From NCBI GenBank assembly GCA_021776785.1, contig JAJFFF010000051.1:156255-220254 (forward strand): a stretch of 64,000 nucleotides of DNA, written 5' to 3'. A model generated the notes under the pieces. That model was given only the letters and a program-made list of their open reading frames with translations, did no database searches and was not told the origin of the DNA. The position numbers and the translations under genes were made by a program. Shown here one piece after another: positions 36,039-46,187 of the stretch. The DNA comes from Planctomycetota bacterium. GTDB lineage: Bacteria > Planctomycetota > PLA2. The first letter of the stretch is position 1. The number at the start of each line of letters is the position of its first letter.

Positions 36039-37589
36039 ATGAGCTCAATCAACGTAACCCCTGAACTTTTATCGCTTTACGCTGACGGCGTGCTGGAAAA
36101 CGACCAGGCGCTCGCGGTGGAGGCTGCGCTGGCCGCCGACCCGGCACTCGCGGAGCTGAGCGACGAGTTCTTGGGCCTCAACGAGCTCTTTGGCATCGGT
36201 CCGGTCGGCGCCGAGGGCCGCGAAAACGGTTTGAGCAGCGAGCCCGAGCCGATTTCTGACGCGCTGGCGCAGCGTCTTTACGCCCTCAAGCCGGTGGCGG
36301 AACTCGCCACGTTTGAGCCCGTCAAGATGGCGCCCGTGCGGCGCGTGGCTTGGGGACAGTGGGCGGCGGTTGCCGCCGCGCTGGTGATGGTCGTGTTTGG
36401 CGTCCGCGCCCTGACCCATCGCAGCCCGGTCACGTTGCATGATTTTGCGCGGTTGAGTTTGGACGCGACCGGCGACGTAGCGCACACGCACCATCGCACG
36501 ACGTTCGACAAGCGGGCCGGCGACGAACTCACGACGAAAGCGTCGGAGCGCGTCTCCTTCCGGCTTGCCGATGGCTCGATGGTAGTCCTACTGCCGAACT
36601 CGCAAGTGAGCATCGGCGAGCCGAATCAGCATGAGATGCTCACGGTGGAGCGCGGCACGGTGTTGTTCACCGTGAACGATCATGAAGATCCGCGACTCGT
36701 GACGGCGGGGCCCTACGTGCTGCATACGCGCGGCGCGAGCTTTGGCGTGAACGTTTCCGACGAGGCGACGAAAGCGATGGGTCCGAGTACCCATCGCGGG
36801 CCGCGCGTGTCGGTCACGGTGCGGCGCGGTTCGTTGAGCGTGGTCAACGGAGAAACCACGACGCTGCGCGACTACGAACGCGTGGTCATGCAGGACGGCA
36901 AGGCCGTCGAACGCGGCCATGCGTCGAGCGATCCGCACTACGGCGACCTGATGCGCGTGTTCAGCAGCGGCATGAGTCGCGAAGTGATGCCAGGCTACTT
37001 CGCCACCGAGCGCGGCGTGACCGTCATCCCTCGTACGAAGTGGGAGCGGAGTACACGCCGCGGTGCTCACGGGGCGGGAGGTCGTTCCGTTCGAACGTTC
37101 GCCGTCACCGACGCGGGCCGCGGCGCGGCGCTCGCGCGCTACCTCGTGGTGCACGTGCGCGTGGCGCGTCCGACGGCGCTGGAGCTGTCGTTTGTGCGTC
37201 CGAGTCCGGAAGAACCCGGCGTGGCTGATGTGGTGACCGCCAAGACCGACGTGGTCGGAGCGGGCTGGACGGTGCTGGCGATTCCGCGCGCGATCCTCCA
37301 AAGCGAGGACGCTGTGAAGTCGACGCGCCGGATCCCGACGGGCCGCAGTCAGCTGGTGCGGTTTGAGCTCGCAAGCGCCGACCCGAGCATCTCATTCGAA
37401 TTGAAATCCAGTCTCTGGGCCGAACGCGCCCCGACGACTGGTCCCGTAGATAACAAAGACAGAAATCATCAGACCGGAAACAAGTCGCGGCCGAACGAAT
37501 CGGACGCGGTAGGATCCAAGATCGGATCCAAACAGACCGAAAAAAATCCGCAAAACGCGGGTGAAAATTCGGTGGAGGTAGACCGTTGA
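36039..37589 (+). CDS. FecR-like membrane protein with anti-sigma-type N-terminus
   Basis: 516 residues. ATG 36039 is chosen; an in-frame TTG at 36024 is possible. The cytoplasmic part (1-103) starts VTPELLSLYADGVLENDQALAVEAALAADPAL, the pattern of short anti-sigma domains. A membrane helix follows (~105-125, WGQWAAVAAALVMVVFGVRAL). The exported FecR domain (~165-260) has FRLADGSMVVLLPNSQVSI, ERGTVLFTV and GPYVLHTRGASFGVNV. The C-terminal third is beta-rich, then Lys/Asn/Asp-rich. It most likely restrains the upstream ECF sigma factor and relays an envelope signal. Its TGA overlaps the next gene's TTG start. Confidence 0.88.
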   Translation: MSSINVTPELLSLYADGVLENDQALAVEAALAADPALAELSDEFLGLNELFGIGPVGAEGRENGLSSEPEPISDALAQRLYALKPVAELATFEPVKMAPVRRVAWGQWAAVAAALVMVVFGVRALTHRSPVTLHDFARLSLDATGDVAHTHHRTTFDKRAGDELTTKASERVSFRLADGSMVVLLPNSQVSIGEPNQHEMLTVERGTVLFTVNDHEDPRLVTAGPYVLHTRGASFGVNVSDEATKAMGPSTHRGPRVSVTVRRGSLSVVNGETTTLRDYERVVMQDGKAVERGHASSDPHYGDLMRVFSSGMSREVMPGYFATERGVTVIPRTKWERSTRRGAHGAGGRSVRTFAVTDAGRGAALARYLVVHVRVARPTALELSFVRPSPEEPGVADVVTAKTDVVGAGWTVLAIPRAILQSEDAVKSTRRIPTGRSQLVRFELASADPSISFELKSSLWAERAPTTGPVDNKDRNHQTGNKSRPNESDAVGSKIGSKQTEKNPQNAGENSVEVDR

Positions 37590-40500
37590 ATCGCATGAAG
37601 CAAGAACGCGGCGTCGCGCTCCTGACCGTCATTACGGCGCTCGTAGCGTTGATGGTAATCGCCGTGCCGTTCGCGATCACAATGCGCCTGGGCTTTGAGC
37701 GGAGCGAGCATAACAATGCTCGTACGCACGCGCAGCACCAGGTGGACTCGACGATGCGCATGCTCGAGGCTTTCCTCGCGCGCACGACCGAGCGTGTTGA
37801 GATCGCAAACCGCGCGAACGAATCGAGTGGGGTCAACAGTGATCCCGAGGTGGACACGCTGGACGAGATTCAGCCCACGCTGGCGCAGATGGCCACCACG
37901 CTTGGCGCGGTGCCCGAAAAACTGCGCAACGCGTACGGCACGATCCTCGGCTGGCAGGTCGAAGACGAGAACGGCAAGATCAACCTGAACGGGGCGAGCT
38001 GCTTTGCACTCGGCAACCTGTTGGGGATGAGCGTCGTCTCGACGAAGCTCAGCGAAAGCGATCGCACGATCGCGGTCGAGGACGCTTCGAACTTCCCGCC
38101 GCGCGGTTACGTGAAAGTCGGCCGCGAACTCATTTCGTATGAGTCCAAGAGCGGAAACCGACTCATGAACTGCACGCGTGGCGTGGCCGGATCCATTCCG
38201 TTCCACGGCGCGGCCACGAGCCACGCCGAGGGGCAGTGGGTCGTCAACTACGCCGCTTGGGCGATCGCGTACTACCCGGTGGCGCGCCATCCGGGCGAGT
38301 ACACGCCGTTCGAGACGCTCGACGTCACCGACATCGGTCAGCTCACCGAAGGCCTCGACAGCAAGATCCCCGTGATTACGCAGGCTGACTGGGAGCGCGT
38401 GGAGCCGCACGTCACGGTGTGGAGCAAGGGCGAGGTCGCCAACGCTTGGACCAATATCCAGGCGGTTGCCGAAGGCACATCGTTGCCGAGCGGCGAGCAA
38501 GACGCCGAGAAGTTTAACTTCAAAAACAGCTATTACTTCAACACCGGCACGATCATCCGTTTGAGTGAGAAGGCCGAAACAAACGTCGAGGACGAAGGCG
38601 CGTCGCTGCGCAAAGCGATCCGCCCGCGTCGTTACGACTATGGCATGACGTTTCGCGCGAAGCCGGTGGCCAACAACGAGAGCCAGATGGAGCTCTTCGG
38701 CAAGGTTCACCGCAAGTTTGACGGTAACCAGATGCGCGTCCAGATGCGGACCCGGATGCCGATCAATGTAAACACCGCTTCGTACGAAGTGATTCGCGCC
38801 ATGTTCGCCAACCTCCGCCTGAAGACGTCGCCGAAGGGCGATCGCGTGACGGGTGAAGAGGCTGGCCGTTTGGCCGACGCCATCATCAAGCGTCGCGAGT
38901 CGGGCAAGCCGCTGCGTAGCAACGAAGACTTCTTGAAGCTACTTGGCGAGCTCGAAAACCGCACGCAGACGATCAGCGCGCACGACGCGCAGGCGATCTA
39001 CCGCAACGCGCTCAACTCCTCCGACTCCGACTTGGAGTTCGGAACCGCGCCGATGGCGTACCGCACGTTCGACGTGTACACGCTGCGCGCGACGGCGACG
39101 ATTTCGGATCGTGGCGGTCGGCGCATGGCGCGGCGCGAAGCGTTGCGCGTGGTCGAGATCGGTTCGCAGGTCACGACGTCGCGTATCTGGGAAAGCCAGC
39201 GCGACTTCGAAGAACAGCTCATCGCCAGCAACGACCCGCGCTATTGGACGAGCGGCCCGATTAACACCGGACAGTTCGTGCGCGTAGGGATCGAGCCGTG
39301 GCCCCGCTGGCAAAAGCAGGTGTATCGTCACCTCTTCCCGTGGGATCCCTACGACCCGGTGAAGGCGGACTCTGAGAAGAAAGCGTATCGCACGACGGAG
39401 TCGAACGCGTCGCAGGAAGCCCTGAACGGAGACATCCGGTTGGCGCCGGTTCGGATGGGCTTTGACGACGTGCCCGGCACCGGTGATCGACCGGTGGAGC
39501 ACTTCGACAACAACGAGTACTTGGAAGGGAACTTCGTGACGGCCGGCTATTCGCTCGGCGGTCTCGACAACGCACTGTTCGACGCAACCGCGCAGAACGG
39601 CGAGATGCGTCCCTTCTCCATCCAGTTCTGGTGGCAGCCGCAATCGAACGCGTCCAACTCGGTGCTGTTCGATGTCGGCGAGGGCCGGTTCCGCAACCGT
39701 TACTCGTGCTTTGTCGATAGCGACGAAAACGAGCTTGTGTTCTCGGTGGCCGATACCACGAACGCCCGGCGCGCGGCCGAGATCCGCGTGAACTTGGAAG
39801 AGATGGGCGGCTACAACCAGGAGATCTGGTACCACATTCATCTCGTCGCGGCGGGTTGCCACCCGTCGAAGATGGCGATGATCGTGGACGGCCGCGCCGT
39901 TGGACAGAGCAACGTGCTCACGCACCTGTCCAACAACGTGACGACGAGCGACACCACGGTGCCGGTCGAAGACGCGTCGGGCTTCCCGTCCCAGGGCGCG
40001 GTGATCATCGGCAACGAGGTCATGGAATACGAGTCCCGCAACGAAGGCGGGTTCACGATTCGCACCAACGACGACGGCGATCCGCTCGGGCGCGGTACGC
40101 GCGGTACGAGTGCTCGAGAGCACATCAACGGTTCGCCGGTTGTGCTGTTGGGTTACAGCCGTCCGATCATCGAGACCTTAAAGACCGGCGGCGCGACGCT
40201 GGCGGGCCAGCTCGGTCCGTGGTCGCCCGTTTTGGTGAACACCGTTGAAGATGCGGGTGATCCGGGGACGCCGCCGTTCCCGGCTTATGAGCCCGCGATC
40301 GTGATTCACGAGAACATGATCGAGGTCGCGACGGGCTCCGGCTCGCCGCTGCTCAACGGCGCGATGCTGCCGCTGCAAGGCGGGGGCGGCGAGACCGCGA
40401 CGGTCACGCTGAACATCATGACGGTGCCGTGGGAAGCGGGCACGTTCCGCGGCTTCACGTTGCGCACCTATCCCACCGATGAGGGCGAGAACCCGACGGT

Positions 40501-43177
40501 GGAGAATCAGTCGCGCGGCTTCCAGGAGACCGGGTATGCGTACCTTGTCTATCTGGGCGGGACCGAAGACGACTGGGCCACGTTCGCCGAAGGCGGCAGT
40601 GAGAACGTGCGTTCGGTTGCCGAGTTCGTGCGCTACACGTTTGACGGAACCAACCTCGAAGTCGAGCGCTTAGAAGACAACGACAACTCGTCGAGCGCGT
40701 TGGAGCGCGACGGCCAAAACGACATGGTCGTGGGCTACGAGTTCATCTTCGAAGGTGCACGCTCCGGCGTGAACGCGGTGCCGATCGCCATTGTGCCGGT
40801 GTCCGCGCGTACGACCGAGTCGAGTAACTACATCAATCCGGTGGAAGAGGATCACCTCAACTACTGGACGGCACAGATTCGCAGCGAAGACGACGAGAAC
40901 ACGGCGTGGGAGTGGATTCGCTACAGCGAACTCTTGGCCCAGAGTGGATTCAGTTTCTTTGTGCAGGCACGCATTCCGAACGAGTTGGTGTTTACCAACT
41001 CCGTGACCGGTGCCGGCTGGCGCGACCGCGTGGTCGGCAACATGCTTTCGACCGACGTTGCAACGAACCCCGATGCGGATGATCCGGACGGTGGATTCGA
41101 CGACGGCGACTCCAACCCCGGTGGCGGGGATGGTGACGACGGCGGCGGCGGCGGTGGCGGCGGCGATGGAGGCGGCGACGGTGGTGGAGGGGGCAACACG
41201 CCTCCGCCCGACGACACGCCTCCGCCGGCCGATGACGATGGCCCTGGTGGCGGCAACCCGCCGCCTGACGATACCGATCCTCCTCCGCCGGAAGACGATG
41301 GTCCGGGTGGTGGCAACCCGCCGCCGCCGGATGACGCACCTCCGCCGACCGAGGACGATGGCGAAGGTGGCGGTAACCCGCCGAGCGACGATCCGCTTCC
41401 GCCGCCGCCGGAAGATGATGGCGAAGGTGGTGGTAACCCGTTGCCTCCGGGCGAGGGTGGACCGACCCCGGATCCGGGCGGTGGCGATCCGCCGGATGAC
41501 GAAGAGGATCCCGAGACACCGGAAGAGGATCCGGAGGGAGACGTTGACGAGGCCGACGACGACGAAGGACGCTTCATCTCGGGTCGCGCCGAAGCGGTGG
41601 CCGATGTGCTGCGCTTCCGCGGCGTGCAGAGTGACCGCGACCAGGACGGTCAAGTGGACGACTGGTGGGGTGAAAACCTCGATGGCGACGACGCCTTCTT
41701 GCCGGACGGTTCGCTGATCGTTCCGTGCGCCGCGACCTACGGTGGTCCGGGGCCGTCGATTAACTGGCCGCGTCCGGGTAACAACGATGATGTCACGCTG
41801 GTCAGCGGCGACGACGAGTCGCGCCAAGGCGATCAGCTCACCGTGTTTTGGTCGATGGATACGTTGGACCGACGTCTGTTCGACAAGGCGACGTTGGCCG
41901 GCACCGGCACCATTGAGCCGTTTGATTACGACGACTACCTTCACATCTGGGCGTTGAACGACCAGGTGACCGACGAGCTCGCCCCGTCGGAAGAGATCGA
42001 TACGGACTCGCCGGACTTCCGCGAGTACAACCGACTTATGTCCTTCCCGTCGGGCGAAATGCCGGACAACGTGGACAACTTGAGTCGCCCGGTCATCGGC
42101 TCTTCATTCGGCGGCGACAGTTCGCCGGGTGTTGTGGACGAGGTCTTGGGCCACGCGCGCTCCGTGCGTCATGCATGGGTCGTGTCGAGCGCTGAAATCT
42201 CGGACGAAGAAACAACCATCTCATGCAACCCGGCGGACGGAACACCGAGCGTAAGCGACGTGCCGGCCGCACCGGGTGTGATTCGCATCGGCGAAGAGTT
42301 GATCGTGTATCGCTCGGTCGAGGTGGATGGCAACTCGTTGCAATTCTCCGACTGTATCCGCGGCGTGATGCGTTCGCGGGCCCGCAACTTCCGGATCGGC
42401 ACGCCGATGGAGCCGATGTTCGGCATCACCGTAGGTGTCTTGACGGAGAGCGCGACCGAGAGCGGCAACCAGATCGTGGGCGAGGGCCTGGATCGATTCC
42501 CGCGCACCGGCGTGGTGCGCTTGGAGGACCCGCGCGAGGATCGTGCGGAGTTGCGGTTGTACACGAGCAACGAGAGCAGCGCGTTGAGCATGCCGATCGG
42601 CGACACCGGTGCGGGCTTGTTCATCGGACGCTATGGCACGGTGGCGCAGACGTTTGAAGCGGGCATGCCGATCTTTTGGCAGCCGGTTCGCTTCTGGGAT
42701 CGCTTTGCCGAGTACAGCGACAACCCGGAACTGAGCTTCTGGTCGATTTCGACCGAGCTGACGGACGCGTACATCAAGCGTATCTACTGGGAGGAGGGCC
42801 AGTTCCCGCCCAACGTTAACGTTCGCGTGGTCGCGCGTCTCAACGAGACGGCGCCGTGGAACGCCCAGTCGCAAAACGTGATCTTCCTCAGTCGGGATGG
42901 CGACAGTTCGGGAACGAGCATCTCGTCGCGCTACGACAGCAGATTGAAGAAGCAAAACCCGTTGAGTTTCCTCCGCGCCATGGAGGACCCGCAGGGCGAC
43001 AACTTAGTGAACCTGCAGGCGGACAAGGTTGAGTGTCGAATCTTTGTGATCTTCGAAGAGGGCGCGTTCAACTGGACCGACATGTCGGCGGTGGGCTGGA
43101 AGCAGTCGCCGCGTCTCGACAGCTTTGGCATCGAGTACGTACAGCAGAACCGAGTCCGCCGTCATATCGATAAGTAA
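37586..43177 (+). CDS. giant GspK-like type II secretion pseudopilin with LamG-type domain and low-complexity region
   Basis: 1,863 residues. TTG 37586 is supported by GGAGG at 37574-37578 (7-nt spacing); ATG 37595 is the alternative. The N-terminus is prepilin-like as in GspK (QERGVALLTVITALVALMVI). Residues ~390-455 carry the T2SSK helix-hairpin-helix signature MPINVNTASYEVIRAMF...LADAIIKRRESGKP. Normal GspK is ~300-350 residues, so ~1,400 extra residues follow: a concanavalin/LamG-like domain (~670-780, PFSIQFWWQPQSNASNSVLFDVG), beta-rich segments, a Gly/Pro/Asp repeat region (1167-1328) and a further beta domain. It is probably a surface or pseudopilus-associated protein with carbohydrate or adhesive domains. 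Translationally coupled to the FecR-like gene. Confidence 0.85.
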   Translation: MNRMKQERGVALLTVITALVALMVIAVPFAITMRLGFERSEHNNARTHAQHQVDSTMRMLEAFLARTTERVEIANRANESSGVNSDPEVDTLDEIQPTLAQMATTLGAVPEKLRNAYGTILGWQVEDENGKINLNGASCFALGNLLGMSVVSTKLSESDRTIAVEDASNFPPRGYVKVGRELISYESKSGNRLMNCTRGVAGSIPFHGAATSHAEGQWVVNYAAWAIAYYPVARHPGEYTPFETLDVTDIGQLTEGLDSKIPVITQADWERVEPHVTVWSKGEVANAWTNIQAVAEGTSLPSGEQDAEKFNFKNSYYFNTGTIIRLSEKAETNVEDEGASLRKAIRPRRYDYGMTFRAKPVANNESQMELFGKVHRKFDGNQMRVQMRTRMPINVNTASYEVIRAMFANLRLKTSPKGDRVTGEEAGRLADAIIKRRESGKPLRSNEDFLKLLGELENRTQTISAHDAQAIYRNALNSSDSDLEFGTAPMAYRTFDVYTLRATATISDRGGRRMARREALRVVEIGSQVTTSRIWESQRDFEEQLIASNDPRYWTSGPINTGQFVRVGIEPWPRWQKQVYRHLFPWDPYDPVKADSEKKAYRTTESNASQEALNGDIRLAPVRMGFDDVPGTGDRPVEHFDNNEYLEGNFVTAGYSLGGLDNALFDATAQNGEMRPFSIQFWWQPQSNASNSVLFDVGEGRFRNRYSCFVDSDENELVFSVADTTNARRAAEIRVNLEEMGGYNQEIWYHIHLVAAGCHPSKMAMIVDGRAVGQSNVLTHLSNNVTTSDTTVPVEDASGFPSQGAVIIGNEVMEYESRNEGGFTIRTNDDGDPLGRGTRGTSAREHINGSPVVLLGYSRPIIETLKTGGATLAGQLGPWSPVLVNTVEDAGDPGTPPFPAYEPAIVIHENMIEVATGSGSPLLNGAMLPLQGGGGETATVTLNIMTVPWEAGTFRGFTLRTYPTDEGENPTVENQSRGFQETGYAYLVYLGGTEDDWATFAEGGSENVRSVAEFVRYTFDGTNLEVERLEDNDNSSSALERDGQNDMVVGYEFIFEGARSGVNAVPIAIVPVSARTTESSNYINPVEEDHLNYWTAQIRSEDDENTAWEWIRYSELLAQSGFSFFVQARIPNELVFTNSVTGAGWRDRVVGNMLSTDVATNPDADDPDGGFDDGDSNPGGGDGDDGGGGGGGGDGGGDGGGGGNTPPPDDTPPPADDDGPGGGNPPPDDTDPPPPEDDGPGGGNPPPPDDAPPPTEDDGEGGGNPPSDDPLPPPPEDDGEGGGNPLPPGEGGPTPDPGGGDPPDDEEDPETPEEDPEGDVDEADDDEGRFISGRAEAVADVLRFRGVQSDRDQDGQVDDWWGENLDGDDAFLPDGSLIVPCAATYGGPGPSINWPRPGNNDDVTLVSGDDESRQGDQLTVFWSMDTLDRRLFDKATLAGTGTIEPFDYDDYLHIWALNDQVTDELAPSEEIDTDSPDFREYNRLMSFPSGEMPDNVDNLSRPVIGSSFGGDSSPGVVDEVLGHARSVRHAWVVSSAEISDEETTISCNPADGTPSVSDVPAAPGVIRIGEELIVYRSVEVDGNSLQFSDCIRGVMRSRARNFRIGTPMEPMFGITVGVLTESATESGNQIVGEGLDRFPRTGVVRLEDPREDRAELRLYTSNESSALSMPIGDTGAGLFIGRYGTVAQTFEAGMPIFWQPVRFWDRFAEYSDNPELSFWSISTELTDAYIKRIYWEEGQFPPNVNVRVVARLNETAPWNAQSQNVIFLSRDGDSSGTSISSRYDSRLKKQNPLSFLRAMEDPQGDNLVNLQADKVECRIFVIFEEGAFNWTDMSAVGWKQSPRLDSFGIEYVQQNRVRRHIDK
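41086..41570 (+). repeat. Gly/Pro/Asp-rich coding repeat inside the GspK-like gene
   Basis: About 160 codons encode degenerate units such as EDDGxGGGNPPxxD with P and D runs. The units are similar but not identical in DNA, so repeat number could vary between strains. Confidence 0.7.
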
Positions 43178-43217
43178 CCGATAGCAAGACGGACTTGGTC
43201 AAGAGACCAAACAAAAA

Positions 43218-43245
43218 GCCGGGCGCCCATGCGCCCGGCTTTTTT
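43218..43245. terminator. rho-independent terminator, bidirectional
   Basis: A perfect 9-bp stem (GCCGGGCGC / GCGCCCGGC) with loop CCAT is followed by six T and preceded by five A, so it can serve both the GspK-like gene and the convergent lipoprotein gene. Confidence 0.9.
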
Positions 43246-43294
43246 CGTCGCCTTTATGGGCGGGCGGCCCGAAGGCCGCCCCTTGGTCCTCCGC

Positions 43295-45415
43295 TCAATC
43301 GTCGGTCTGCGCCACCAGTGCGGGCAGCGAGAAGAACTCGGCGACAAACCCGTCCGTCGTGCCCAGGCCCGTCTCGCCGACGATGTCTTCAAACGTCGCC
43401 TCGCCGAGAAACGTCCCGCCAATCACAACGGTGCCGGCCAGCGTCGCGGACGCCGCGAGTCCGGTGGCGTCTCCGTTCGGACCGCCGCCGCGCGCTACGC
43501 GTTTCGCGACGCCGTTGCGGTCATATTGCACGACAAACATGTCCTGGTTCGTGCCGACCAACCGCTCCGCCTGAAACGTCGCGAGCCCGCCGCCAAACCG
43601 ACCAACCACCGTGACGCCGCCATCCGGCATCGCCGTCATCGCGTGCGGAAACACCGTGGCCACATCGTCGCTCCGCCGCAACCAGCGCAGCGTGCCCGTT
43701 GAGTTGTAACGCGCCAGATACATGGCGCTATCGCCGAGCGGCGCCGCCAACTGCGAGGGCCCAGCCGGATGCGCAAACGTCGCCGCGCCTACAAAGGCTC
43801 CGGTCACAACAATGTTGTCTTCGACCGTCGTGATCGCCTCCAGCGACACGTTCGCGTTGCCATCGCGCCGGAACCACTCCGCGTTTCCGGCCGCATCGAG
43901 ACGCGTGAGGTAGACGCCGCCGCCGCCGTCCGGCGCCGCACCCGGCGCACCAACGCCGGTTCCGCCGATGACCAACGCGCCCCCAGCCAAAGCAGCCAAG
44001 GCGCGCGCGCGACTCGTTCCGTCCGGTGCGGCCAACGCCCACAAAACGTCACCATCGGGCGCGAGGCGAGCCACAAACCCAATCGCACCAAACCCGGTCA
44101 GCATCACAGGCGCGGCACCGCCGCCGCCGGCCGACGGAACGTCTACGTCGCCGCCGGTAAACTGCCCGGCCACAGCGAGCGTTCCGTCCGGGAACACAAC
44201 AAGGTCTTCGGCCTGGTCGTCGCCGGCGCCACCGAGGCCGCGTGCCCACAAGATCGCGCCGTCCGCATCCAGCCGGACCACGTACACGTCGCGCTCACCA
44301 CGCGGCGCGAGCGCGATCTCTTCCGGCGTTCCCGCGTTGAAAAACAAGGTGTCGCGAAACGTCCCGATGACAACGACGCCCGCGTCCGGAAGTTCCTTCA
44401 CGCGCAGCGCTGTCGTCTCGGCCGCGCTTGCGGGCTGCACGGACCATCGAATCGTGCCATCGTTGCGCGTTCGCACAATCAACGCCTGTGAAGACGTCGA
44501 CGATACAGACTGCAAAAACGTGACGTCGGTCTCGGTGACACCGGCCGCCTCGAGCAAGTTCAAGTCGGCCGCGATCTCAAAGTTGCCGACGATGGTCCGC
44601 TCGCCGTTCAGGTGAGCCGCGACACCGGTGACTCGATCGTCGCCCGCGCCGCTGATCACAAACCCGGCGGGCACGGAACGAATCTCAAACGAACCGATGC
44701 TCGTCGCGGTTCGCGGCACACCAAGCCCGTCATCGACCACCAAAATCACGCGATAGTTGCCGATCGGCAGCCCGGAGGTGTTGGCCACAACCGTCTGCGG
44801 GCCGTCCAGCAACGGACGATCTTCAAACAGGACGACGCGATCGTTGCGGGTCCCCGTATTGCCGTCCATATCCAAGAACAAGGACGCCGTGCCAAATCCG
44901 TCGCTGGTGCTCGCTTGCCACTCGATCGAGATCTGCGCTCCGCGCACGACCTCCACGTTTTCCAACGGGCTCAGGATCGATCCGTCAGGGACCTGGCGAT
45001 CGATCACAGAGACCATGCCGCCCGCAAATGTATTCACGCGATTCGCGCCGTCCGTCACCGTTCCAAAAATGGTGTAGGTCCCCGGCGGAACAGCCTGCGT
45101 TTGCCAGAGCTGGGAGAACAACTCGCCGCCTTGGACGGTCACCGTGGGCGAGATCAAGATTTGATCGTCGCGCGTGGCTGGGTCGCCGTCTCGATCCGCA
45201 ATGATCGTGACCAGCGCTGGACTATCGTTGTCCTGCACGAACCCGTCGATAGAAACGTTGCGCCCGACGGTAACGACCACATCCTGGCCGGGCGCATTCA
45301 AAACAAGCTGTGGCGCCTCGCCTCCTGAGCCGCCGCCGCCGCAGCCAACACCGACGCTCGTAAGGAGCGCCATCCCAAAAAACAAACCCCGACTTAGGCA
45401 TCCGCGGTTACGCAT
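43295..45415 (-). CDS. lipoprotein with beta-propeller-like (SBBP-type) repeats
   Basis: 706 residues from ATG 45415, with GAGGGGG just upstream; an in-frame extension to 45463 adds 16 charged residues and is rejected. The lipoprotein signal (GLFFGMALLTSVGVGC, Cys25) is followed by a Gly run. Residues ~30-250 look like two to three Ig/cadherin-like domains. Residues ~260-700 hold repeated ~55-residue blades: GVVVIGTFRDTLFF, DVYVVRLDADGAILWARGLGGAGDDQAEDL, GTLAVAGQFTGG, GGGVYLTRLDAAGNAEWFR, typical of SBBP/beta-propeller repeats. It is probably an outer-membrane or surface protein. It shares the bidirectional terminator with the GspK-like gene. Confidence 0.82.
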   Translation of the reverse strand: MRNRGCLSRGLFFGMALLTSVGVGCGGGGSGGEAPQLVLNAPGQDVVVTVGRNVSIDGFVQDNDSPALVTIIADRDGDPATRDDQILISPTVTVQGGELFSQLWQTQAVPPGTYTIFGTVTDGANRVNTFAGGMVSVIDRQVPDGSILSPLENVEVVRGAQISIEWQASTSDGFGTASLFLDMDGNTGTRNDRVVLFEDRPLLDGPQTVVANTSGLPIGNYRVILVVDDGLGVPRTATSIGSFEIRSVPAGFVISGAGDDRVTGVAAHLNGERTIVGNFEIAADLNLLEAAGVTETDVTFLQSVSSTSSQALIVRTRNDGTIRWSVQPASAAETTALRVKELPDAGVVVIGTFRDTLFFNAGTPEEIALAPRGERDVYVVRLDADGAILWARGLGGAGDDQAEDLVVFPDGTLAVAGQFTGGDVDVPSAGGGGAAPVMLTGFGAIGFVARLAPDGDVLWALAAPDGTSRARALAALAGGALVIGGTGVGAPGAAPDGGGGVYLTRLDAAGNAEWFRRDGNANVSLEAITTVEDNIVVTGAFVGAATFAHPAGPSQLAAPLGDSAMYLARYNSTGTLRWLRRSDDVATVFPHAMTAMPDGGVTVVGRFGGGLATFQAERLVGTNQDMFVVQYDRNGVAKRVARGGGPNGDATGLAASATLAGTVVIGGTFLGEATFEDIVGETGLGTTDGFVAEFFSLPALVAQTDD

Positions 45416-45575
45416 TGGATCCCCCTCTCGTGGCCCGTCTCTTTCGGTGGCGGAGCACCCCACAGGATCCGATCCTGTTCCGCCGGTTTCAATGTAACCG
45501 GGAACGAAGTAATGCCAACTCCGTTTCGAGGACGCGATGCGGTGTCAGTGGGCTGTCGAAACGGGAAACGTGCCC

Positions 45576-45581
45576 TACAAT
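45576..45581 (+). promoter_or_regulatory. -10-like hexamer TACAAT
   Basis: TACAAT lies 29 nt before ATG 45611, whose Shine-Dalgarno is GGAG 6 nt upstream. The -35 is poor (TGTCGA at 45554-45559). The preceding gap from 45416 holds the lipoprotein's own leader. Confidence 0.35.
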
Positions 45582-45610
45582 CCTCGGAACTCTAGGGATT
45601 GGAGATTGCG

Positions 45611-46180
45611 ATGAAGTTTAAGCTCGACCGGTACATGATCCGGCGAAAGATGTTGACGATTCTCGGGGCGAGTTTCCACGTCTACGATCACGAAGATCAG
45701 GTCGTGGGATTTACGCGTCAAAAAGCGTTTAAGCTGCGCGAAGACATTCGCGTGTACACCGACGAATCGAAATCGAAAGAACTGTTGTCCGTCAAAGCCC
45801 GGCAAATTGTGGATTTCAAGGCGGCGTACGACATCGTTGACCCCGAACAGAACAAGAAAATCGGAGCGGCGCGGCGCAAGGGCTGGTCGTCGATTTTCCG
45901 CGACGCGTGGGAGCTCTTGGACGAAGACGACAACGTCGTCGCGAAACTCCAGGAAGACAGCGCGATGAAAGCGACGCTACGCAGGTTCTTGTCAAATCTG
46001 ATTCCGCAGTCGTATCACCTCACGAGCTCGGACGGCGCGGAGCTGGCGACCATGCGCGTCCGCTTCAATCCGTTCATCTACAAGCTGATGGTGAACGTGA
46101 AGTCGGACGCGGCGATCGATCGCCGCGTCGTCTTCGGGATGGCCGTCCTCGTGGCCGCCATCGAAGGCCGCCAGCAGTAA
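45611..46180 (+). CDS. LOR/LURP-one-related (Tubby-like/scramblase fold) protein
   Basis: 189 residues from ATG 45611 (GGAG 6 nt upstream). The sequence follows the LOR family pattern: KFKLDRYMIRRKMLTILGASFHVYD, then VGFTRQKAFKLREDIRVYTDES...LLSVKARQ, WELLDEDDNVVAKLQEDS, and a hydrophobic C-terminal strand/helix (RRVVFGMAVLVAAI). The fold is the 12-stranded Tubby-like barrel with a central helix, related to phospholipid scramblases. Bacterial members have no defined role. It is followed 7 bp later by a small zinc-ribbon membrane protein, so the two may be co-transcribed. Confidence 0.82.
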   Translation: MKFKLDRYMIRRKMLTILGASFHVYDHEDQVVGFTRQKAFKLREDIRVYTDESKSKELLSVKARQIVDFKAAYDIVDPEQNKKIGAARRKGWSSIFRDAWELLDEDDNVVAKLQEDSAMKATLRRFLSNLIPQSYHLTSSDGAELATMRVRFNPFIYKLMVNVKSDAAIDRRVVFGMAVLVAAIEGRQQ

Positions 46181-46187
46181 CGCCTCG

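Noticed and set aside
40670..41944. A 424-codon minus-strand frame in the GspK-like gene
   Set aside because: It mirrors the Gly/Pro/Asp repeat region and gives only Arg/Val-rich sequence with no start signal or domain.
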